The position numbers were made by a program, and so were the translations under genes. Shown piece by piece: positions 56,252 to 64,000 of a stretch of 64,000 bases of DNA. Where the stretch lies: NCBI GenBank assembly GCA_963555705.1, contig OY743171.1:14755352-14819351 (forward strand), given 5' to 3'. Numbering within the stretch: the stretch's first letter is position 1; every line of letters starts with the position of its first letter. Origin of the DNA: Ligustrum vulgare. Taxonomy: Eukaryota > Streptophyta > Magnoliopsida > Lamiales > Oleaceae. A model generated the notes under the pieces. It was not told the DNA's origin. It saw only the letters and a list, made by a program, of their open reading frames with translations, and searched no databases.

Positions 56252-56792
56252 CATCCTATTTTTAATTGATTTGATTTCTCACATGCAATGAAAACTATAA
56301 TTACTCACTTATTTTTTGCTCCTATCAAAAAAATTCTATCGTTTATATTTTCATCATCCAAATTTGAGTGATACATAAAGAAAGCACTAGTACCACTCAT
56401 TCGCGTCGATTGTAAAACATAATACGTGTCGGCTGTAGAGGCGATGAATATGGTGCAGATGCGTGAAGTCTTGACTTTAAGCTTCGGTTGTCTGTTCTAA
56501 TATTACAACCGACTCCTAAAGTTAAGCTTTAGGCGTCTGTTGTAATATTTCAACTGACGCCTAAGTTGTAAGATTACAACCGAGGCCTGAAGCTTATCTT
56601 TAGGCTTCGGTTCTAATATTACAACCGACGCCTAATGTGTTTTTTTTTCCGCTCTTTCATCCAGGTCGTAGCAATTCATGACCTGCAGTCACCTGGACGT
56701 GGCCTACAATGACCATGTCATGACCTACAAAAACCTGAACGTGGCATGCACCTGAACATTCTCCACATGCACATCACCAAATCTATCGTCGT

Positions 56793-56858
<66 letters not shown>

Positions 56859-57874
56859 CAACATATACGTAATAAAATTATATAAAAAACAATTATATTT
56901 AAAAAATGTTAATTTTTTATACAAATATGTAAATGTAAGTTTGAATGAAAAAGATTACATATACACATCAACGAAGTATTTTGCCCATAAGTATTGAATT
57001 TCGACGATTTCCTCCGTTGAGTAATATTCTTTAAATGCCTACAAATGATTAAAATGAATTATTAGTTATTTGTTAATAAAATATAAAGTCATTATTATAA
57101 ATTCTCATTCTTCAATAACTTATACCTTTTGTAAAGAAGAAAGATGAAAATATTCTGTGACTATTTCATACATGTTTCTCATTAGGTAGTAGTCACATTC
57201 CGAACCTCCAGGTTGCTGAGGACACTAAAATTTTCACATTGAAAACTAACATTAGTAATAAAACTAAATAAAATACGAAAATAGTTCAAACATTTGAAAT
57301 AAATTTTAAATCTGTGTTTTCCATACCTTTATATTTTGCCACGTCGTATTGCCTTTCATCCTAAGGTCTCCACATGCCCAATATATTTTGAAAACCCTCA
57401 AGTTTCAATAAATTATACGAACAAGTTAAAAAATAATAATAAAACTCAAATTTTCTACAGAAATTTGGCATAGTCTCCCTTATAAATTGAACTTATCCAA
57501 CCTGTAGAGAGACCATGCTATTGAAAACTATCACAACTTCTCTACAATCACAACATAAATGCATCAATTTCACGACAACTCCAAGTACAATTAATTTCAC
57601 CACAACTCTGTAATTATTTCATAAAGATTATCCTAACATATCCACTTATAAAAAAAACACACACACACACAAAAAATAATTACTTACGTGGTCAATATCG
57701 GCTTGATATCTACGTCACGTTTAAATGCAGCAGCTGAATCCAAGAAGTACAACTTTAATCATCATATGATTCAAATTAGGTAAGAGAGAGAGAGAAATAT
57801 CAGTGGTCTTAGTCCTGAAAATATGGTGCTAGAATGAATTTCTTAGTTTGCATTGCCTTCATGATGTCAGCTAA

Positions 57875-60800
57875 TGTAATGCCCCGAGCTCCGTAAAGCC
57901 CGGGATGCCACGCCGTCTTTTAAAATTGACTTTCAAATAATAATTTGTACGGAAAAATAACTAAGATTTAATTTAAATAGTTTCATTCAAGAAATTAAAC
58001 ATTAAATAAATTCGAAGTTTAACATAATTGGGTAGAGTAAATAAGTTCTCAAAATTCTAAACAAAAGCATGTTTTAAAACTTGTTCAGCAGCCACCACCG
58101 CATGCTCCGTCGTTAACTCCGAAATCTGCAATTTGTAAGTTTAAAAGTAGGGGTGAGCATTTCGAAGAAACGCTCATTAGGTTCAGCGCAATTTAAATAA
58201 AATGTACAGTAAATAACACATAATCATGCAACTTAAGTCATAAATTCTCATTCTCATACAATACGCAAATGGATCTCATGTCCAAAAGCAAATAGGTCAT
58301 GCCTGAAGACATGTGGATCTAGGCCCGAAGGCAAGTGTTCCATGCCCGAAGACATGTGGATCTAGGCCCGAAGGCAACTAGGTCTCATAAATTACTTAAT
58401 CACATGCATAAATTTACGATACGGGTTTACTTAATATTGCGCATTTAACTTAAAAGATTTTTGAAGTAATGAACCTACCTTAAAATATTATTGAGTTTGT
58501 TGAGTAAAAGAATTCTAGCCTTCTTGAAAATATTGCGCCTCGTCTAGCCCTAGAATAAATGAACTTTAATTAGAAACTCGTAATAAATGTTTTATAAATG
58601 AAATCAAATGTTGAGGATTTAATTGGAAGAATTAAAGAATTAGGGCTTGGTTAAAAAGGGTAAAGTATAAATGCTTGGGGACTGATTTGTGAAATTAATT
58701 GAAATTAGGAACTTAATTGACAAACTCAGAAAGTTTCTGGCCAAATTAGATTTCAGCAAAAACTTTGGGTAAATATAGACTCAATTGAAAACTTGGGACT
58801 AAAGATAAATATTTTAAAACTAAAGGATTGAAATAGCTTAATTTAAAAATAGGGGCTGAAATAAGTGACTTTATCACTGAAGGGATGGAATTAAATTATT
58901 TTACAACTTAAGGCCTAAAATAATCACTTTTCAAACTTTGGGGCATGAGGAGTAATTTTACAAAAATCACAATTATAAAAATCTCTCTCATTTCTCTCTC
59001 TCTCTCTCTCTCTAAAATCGGTAGAGAGAGAATAGAGGGGAGAGGACATCGGATCCTCTTCGGTGTCAGGATTTTCGGCTCCCTTTCGTCGGCGACCTAC
59101 TGGGTGGTGACACCATCGAGCAGTGGCGACGAGAGGAGGGGGCAAATGGTGGCATTTTGGGCCGGATATTTTTATAAAACCGAGGCTGAGTTTGGTTCTT
59201 GAAGCTATGGTTTCCGTCCAAATCTCCGGTGACGAAGTGGCAATTCAAGGTGAGTTTGTGGGTTTGTTTATTCTTTGGTTTTGAGTTTTAATTTGGGTTT
59301 GATTGAAGGTTGATTGGAGTGAGCAATGGCGGTGGCATTGGTGGTCGGTTTGTGCGTGAGTGTTAGGGGCGGCGATTGTGGTTGTTTGGGTGGTCTGCTG
59401 ATGAGGCGGCAGTGTGTGAAGGCAATGAATTTCACAAGGTGGTGGAGGCAGTGATTTGGTAATGTTTGGGTTGAGGTTTCGATTGCGGTGTTTGTGTACC
59501 GATTCTTGATGATTTGAATCTGAATTTGGTTGTCATTGGTGGATGTATGTGGTGGTTCGAAGTTTTCCATTGTGATGAAAATGGTGGTTTACATTGGCTA
59601 TAGAAAACTGTGGTGGTTGGTGATGATTTCTGGTGGTGATGGTGCAGATGGTTCGAATGGCAGAGGTGGCGGGTGGTGGTGGTTTAAGGTTCGGTAGTAA
59701 GGATAGGGGACATGTAGAATGGGACTGCTCACATCATTAATAGCAAGAAATTTATGTTCTTGCATCAACATCGAGTTCCCAAGTTATGGTGACCGTGAAT
59801 AGAATTTTTGACGGAGGGAGATACATACCCGAGAGTTTGAAGGTTGTAGGATCTCCTGTGTGCCCTTGACGTGAGGAAAGAATGAGGATTATATTATAGT
59901 TGATTGTGGTGTTAAACATGGTAAGTTAGGGATAATCTGTGATGGAGGAATTCAGTGGGAATTCCTATGGAAATTGTGAGTCGATTGTGGGATGGAGAGT
60001 GCTTGTGAAGATTGGAAATTTTGTTGAAGAATGTTGGAAATAGAATTTTTTAAACAGGGTAACGTAAATGAAGATGTCGAAGTTTTGGGTTAAGAAATGA
60101 TTGGTTGGTTTTTAAATGGGCTTGGATGATTGATAATAATATTTGGACATAAGAAGTTGGATCTGATTAAAAATGGTTTTGGACTCAAGTTAGTCAAAGT
60201 TTGGACTAAAAGTTTGGACCTAAAATAATTAAAACTTGGACTTAAAATAAATAAGGATCTTCGAATATTTTTGATAAACTTGGACTATAAGAGAAATATA
60301 TCAATATTGGACTCGTTGGATAGCTTGTAATTAATCATGTATGTTAGACTCGAGAAAAAGTTGATTCGAATTAAAGAAGTCTGATTTATTTAAGTTTAGA
60401 GAAGTTGTAAGTTTTTAGTTTTAGTTTTATATAAACTAGTCTTAAATAATGTAGAGTGCATGTGTGACGTGTTTAGGTGGGTTTACTTTTTGGTTATTTT
60501 AAAATAGGATGGTGTGTGTATATATACGTATATATATAAATAAATATCCAATTGATGTGTATGCCGTCAAATATGATTAACATAAAACATTCAAATCCTT
60601 TAATTTTGGGCCTAATGATTTATACCTATTGGAACTCTTATTCAGCTATTTAAGTCCATTCATAATAGGGTTTGCGAGTCAGACGGATATATAGTCTTAC
60701 TTTTTCTTTTCTTTTACATAACGGCTGTGACTAGAAACTTAGCACTGTTCATCAAAAATTTCGTCTGCACTTAATGATTTGTTGAAAGGAATTGATCGTC

Positions 60801-61976
60801 ATAATCATCACCACATCACGTTTATAGGTAGGATAACGAGGTGCAGTTGATTTTATCCCGTTTAAATTATCTTTCCATGTTGTTAATTTATCATGCTTAT
60901 GAAAGTTAATGATATGATATGATATAATGTTTATGGCCATCCGGTACCAAAGATATGATATGACTGAGCTCTTACCGGTTTTCTAAGATATGATGACGGT
61001 ATGATATTCTTGACACATGTGTTTAATAATATTATTCGGGATAGCACCATGATTTTCGTGTCCTACCGAGTATTCCATATACTCACCTCTACTATTTTAC
61101 AGATTAGAACGGGTCGTTGATTGGAGGTTGATGCAGTGGTGTCGAGATGCCAGGATCTATGGATTTCAATAATTAAATTCGACGTAATTTGTGATTGAAT
61201 AATTTTAATTCCAGCAGTATTTTATTTTATTCTAGTTATGGATCTCTATTTTATTTATTCGAGATTATGATTTCGGAACAAATTGATTTATTACATTGTT
61301 TCATTGAAATAAATATTTTCCTTATTATTCCTGTGCTTAACTGATTATGGGCGAGTTAAGCCCCTGTCGGTTGATTTTAATATTGTGCATAGGGAAAATA
61401 TTGATAACGAATGGAGTAGGAACTGGCAAATTTTTTCGAGTTTTAAATCTTTTAAACAGTAAATGCGACACGCGTAAATCTTCTACGGGACTTGAACTTT
61501 CACAGAATTTTTTTTATTTGCATTCATTAATTGTTTAGACATGCCTGGAAGTACAGTACAGAAAAAGATCAGATTACTTGAAATTTGAACCTAGTCTTCT
61601 TTGTTGAACAACCTATAGCCTAGCTATATAATTGTTTATAATTTTATATATTATGATGTGTTACTTATTTACCTATGCATTAATTATTTCCTGTTGGGAT
61701 GGACGTGTCATCTTTTTAATTGGACTAAATGCAAATGCTAAGTTTAAGCACTATTACTTTAAAGTCCTAATGTTACTTTTATTCCTTAAATTTCGAATCT
61801 GAAAATCTTATAGCAGCCTTTATTCATTATGCATGTTAAAGTGCCTTACTCAATAAATTTTTCATTAAAATAATTTTAGTCGGATTTAATAGCCTGTTGA
61901 AGTTCTTAATATATTTTTCATTTATAAATGAAGCTTGCATAATGATTCGAATTCAATTAGAATTTGGGTCGTTACA
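57875..61976 (-). mobile_element. 4.1-kb long-LTR unit inside the TRIM
   Basis: It starts TGTAATGCCCCGAGCTCCGT and ends TTTGGGTCGTTACA, the minus orientation of the family seen at 28384-31112. It shares the 'GAAATCTGCAAtttgt..GGGGTGAGCATTTCGAA' block near the CCCCGAG end and the 'gggactNaaat' repeats at 58670-58950. It has its own repeat of 'GCCCGAAGACATGTGGATCTAGGCCCGAAGGCA' type at 58310-58385. No coding domain is seen. The base composition around 59040-59700 is GC-richer, leader-like. Confidence 0.65.
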
Positions 61977-62041
61977 GGAAGTTTTCGTAGGGAGTGTGCG
62001 AGTGAAGACAAATCATGCTAAAAAGACCCATGTTGATATAG

Positions 62042-62857
62042 TGACGCGATCCCAATCGGGAATCTCGAGGAAAACGCAGAATAACTATAATAAAAACCTA
62101 GGAAAGATCTAAAACAGATTAAACACAAGAAACAATAATTAAATTAGACGATAGGATTCCAACCCAAACCTTACGACGCAAGAAATTGACGATGAGAAGG
62201 AAAAAACTGGAATTGTTGAACGCCACAAGGATTGCCTAATTCCTTGATAAGTTCGGGGTGAACGCCACAAAGATTTAATCGTTGATAAGTTCGAAACAAA
62301 AGGGAATAACTCAACCTTTCAACAAGAGAATCCTCTCTCAATAATATCAATAAACTCAAATTTGTCTTTTATAACGGAAAAGAAACATAATATAGCAAAA
62401 ACGCGTAAAGAAATAAACCCTAGCCGCAACTAAAGTCCAAAACGCTGCTCCTAAGTTACGGCCGTAACTTATGGCCTCACGGCCGTAATCATCTCTAGGT
62501 CCAAAAGTGATTGCATTAGTTACAGTCGTGTCATCGATATATACGGCCATAATTGACACACTGAAACAAAATGTCATAATATAGTTACGACCGTGAAAGA
62601 GTCCCGCCGTAATTTAAGTTCTGCACAAGATTTGCGAATGCTGTTTTACGGCCGTAACTTCCACTCTTATGGCCGTGAGATGGCTTCTGCTCCTTTCTTT
62701 TAGCTCGTTCTTTAGACTTCGATTCCTTGATTCAGCTTGATCCGTCCATGTTCTCGGCTCGACCCCAACATGAAACTTGCTCCGTTTTGTACGTGGATCA
62801 CTGTCATATTTCCGATGGCTAGACTTGGCCTTTGGTCTCTTATTTTGGATCACATCA
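62042..62857 (-). mobile_element. Divergent solo LTR of the CRM-like gypsy family
   Basis: On the minus strand it starts TGATGTGATCC (62857 downward) and ends GCGTCA (62042), like the 878-bp LTRs at 40440 and 46476. It contains four pairs of TTACGGCCGTAA-like palindromes (62456/62477, 62520/62541, 62585/about 62602, 62646/62667). Overall similarity to the other LTRs is otherwise low by eye. The flanking five bases (TATAG and CAGTA) are not a clean duplication. Confidence 0.65.
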
Positions 62858-63101
62858 CAGTACATCGTCATCTAACAGTCGGGATAGCCTGTTAAGTGGG
62901 ACCCCAGTCATTAGAAATGGTATCAGAGCTGGTCACCAGCAGAAAATCGGGAACTAAGTGATCTGCAGGACAAAGTGCTACGCCATAGCGTGAGCCAGCT
63001 CTTGAACCCGTAGGAGCCACCTCTAGAATCCCAACGCCTGGCAACAGATCCTCAGATGGTTTAAGCACGACGAGGACATTGCGAATCTAATGGGGGGTGA
63101 T

Positions 63102-63377
63102 TGTAACACCCAGGCGAGGAAAGTTTAAAAGATTTGATAGGTACTACTCATACCAACAAGGTGCACCTTCTATTCTGGAAGTCCATCGTTAGAAACTTCA
63201 CAGTTAAGCATGCTTGGCTTGGAGCAATTCTATGATGGGTGACCTCCTAGGAAGTTTTCTCGAGGAGCGTGCGAGTGAGGACAAAGCATGCTGAAAAACT
63301 CATGTTGGTACAGTAGGGACACTACGTTGTCATCTAACAGCCAGGACAGCCCTGTAAGTGGGACCTGAGTCGTTACA
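63102..63377 (+). repeat. Cassandra 3' LTR with 5S rRNA-like domain
   Basis: 276 bp, TGTAACACCCAGG..GAGTCGTTACA. 63146-63262 follows plant 5S rRNA: CATACCA near the start, AGTTAAGCATGCTTGG for the internal control region and GATGGGTGACCTCCTAGGAA near the end, with mismatches in between. In Cassandra elements this domain carries a pol III promoter. It is not a functional 5S rRNA gene. Confidence 0.85.
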
Positions 63378-64000
63378 GCTAAATAAGTTATAACACCATC
63401 TGCATTTATTCTTACTGAAACCAACGCAATGTGTGTCGGAGATATGAATCCAATCGATTCAATGTCGTATTGCTTACACAAACCATGAAGGTACCTAACA
63501 ATGAATAAACCAATAAACAGAAATAAAATAAAATTTTAAATTGAATTTATAATTTGTGGTCAGAAGTCTTACTTTGAAAATACTTGAAGGATAGACGTAT
63601 CCAACCATTGCTGCGTAAGAAAAACGGTGTTGTCTCCAACCGTAACAAAAATACCATCGTCGAATGCACAATTGAACACAGAGGCATCTACGGGCACTTG
63701 ATAGAAGTCACTACCAATAGGCAGTCGAAGGACCAGAGTGTGTAACTTTTTTCATTTATCACCCAGACATTGTAACGTGTCATCGTCAACAATCGTAGGT
63801 CGCTTAGTAGACGACAATTCGAAACTCTGAGGCGTTTTCCTTTCGTTAGATTTTTTTACCTGTTTTTGTGCCTCTACCTGCAAAAGACAATTTGTACCAT
63901 CATAACACCTATAATACAAATTTAAAAGAAATTAATATTGAAAGAAACTTCTATATAACTAAACGTTATTACCTCTCCAAGAATCACTAAGTCCTTAGGC

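Larger units (their letters stand above)
57875..63377 (+). mobile_element. Cassandra-like TRIM with nested insertions
   Basis: GCTAA flanks the whole unit (57870-57874 and 63378-63382). The intact 3' LTR (63102-63377), polypurine tract (TGGGGGGTGAT, 63091-63101), short 186-bp internal region and primer site TGGTATCAGAGC (62918-62929) show a TRIM without coding capacity. The 5' LTR survives only as 61977-62041 and 62858-62915. Its first half is missing, and a 4.1-kb long-LTR unit (57875-61976) now directly follows the GCTAA. A further LTR (62042-62857) splits the remaining part. Confidence 0.85.
56385..64000 (-). mobile_element. CACTA copy 4, minus strand, running off the window
   Basis: The 3' terminus is at 56385 (CACTAGTACCACTCATTCGC on the plus strand), preceded by AAG. 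Subterminal repeats (56405-56640), the palindromic minisatellite (56660-56760), Ulp1 exons on the minus strand and the intronic cassette (57461-57507) follow in mirror order of copy 1. A Cassandra TRIM (57875-63377) splits the Ulp1 exon at GCTAA; the element resumes at 63378 and continues past 64000. It is more diverged than copies 1 to 3. Confidence 0.9.
56955..64000 (-). pseudogene. Second CACTA gene (Ulp1 part) in copy 4
   Basis: Exons on the minus strand include 57038-56955 (AFKEYYSTEEIVEIQYLWAK, TAA stop), 57224-57126 (CPQQPGGSECDYYLMRNMYE, catalytic Gln and Cys present) and about 57396-57328. The exon around 57745-57695 has lost the NHW histidine segment. The exon for RTNADGV..MKAMQ is cut by the TRIM between 57874 and 63378. 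63481-63378 reads MCKQYDIESIGFISPTHIAL, and 63590-63880 holds the DFYQVPVDASVFNCAFDDGI exon with a TGA at about 63753. Non-functional. Confidence 0.75.

Noticed and set aside
58310..58390. CRISPR-like spaced repeats (GCCCGAAGGCA / GCCCGAAGACATG)
   Set aside because: Only a few imperfect units inside an LTR of a plant genome, without regular repeat-spacer structure; a local tandem duplication.
63130..63262. Possible 5S rRNA gene
   Set aside because: Many mismatches to 5S, placed inside an LTR with TG..CA ends, polypurine tract and primer site nearby; it is the Cassandra LTR domain.

Overview
The window looks like a transposon-packed intergenic stretch of a eudicot plant nuclear genome. The base composition is AT-rich with GT-AG introns. 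It holds plant-type CACTA (En/Spm) elements, Ty1/copia and Ty3/gypsy LTR retrotransposons with initiator-Met tRNA primer sites, a Cassandra TRIM with a 5S rRNA-like LTR, hAT debris, SINE-like units and foldback elements. I cannot name the species. Only one clearly recognisable host-type gene is present: a leucine-rich-repeat receptor kinase of the non-RD subfamily XII type at 18396-22134, and it carries one in-frame TGA.

Layout, left to right. 1-207 is the 3' end of a CACTA element. 208-2550 is low-complexity sequence with weak coding-like fragments on the minus strand. About 2550-5026 is a 5'-truncated long-LTR fragment split by a small non-autonomous CACTA (2917-4135, TSD CTT). 6310-14702 is CACTA copy 1, the most complete copy, with a TNP2-type transposase and a second gene that joins a Transposase_24-like (TNPA-like) N-terminus to a C-terminal Ulp1 cysteine protease. 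14703-18136 holds a 100-bp foldback, a hAT relic, a 75-bp tandem repeat and a MITE. 18396-22134 is the receptor kinase. 22135-26099 holds a copia relic and a 1.4-kb solo LTR (TSD AAATT).

26100-39921 is a composite. CACTA copy 2 (no TNP2, 5' end only) is split by two long solo LTRs of one family in opposite orientation (TSDs ATCCT and AGMGT). It is cut at 36378 by a rearranged retroelement that carries 58 nt of initiator tRNA sequence including CCA, and it is then fused to CACTA copy 3, an internal-deletion derivative of copy 1. 39922-55697 is a minus-strand copia element. A CRM-like gypsy element (40440-47353, TSD GGGCA, 878-bp LTRs) and another CACTA (48628-51970, TSD AAA) carrying exons of a host DUF863-family gene are inserted in it. 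55698-64000 holds a SINE and CACTA copy 4 on the minus strand, running off the window. Copy 4's Ulp1 exon is split by a Cassandra TRIM (TSD GCTAA) that itself contains a 4.1-kb long-LTR unit and a divergent solo LTR of the CRM-like family.

No element here looks fully autonomous. Copy 1 has a near-complete transposase but a broken second gene, and the other copies lack the transposase. The premature stops I could compare between copies are mainly TGG-to-TGA/TAG or CGA-to-TGA, the changes expected from decay of methylated, silenced DNA. The most notable signals are the initiator-tRNA copy beside an LTR, four pairs of TTACGGCCGTAA palindromes at about 21-bp spacing conserved in three gypsy LTRs, a 45-bp cassette present in two introns of each CACTA copy, and the DUF863 gene capture.
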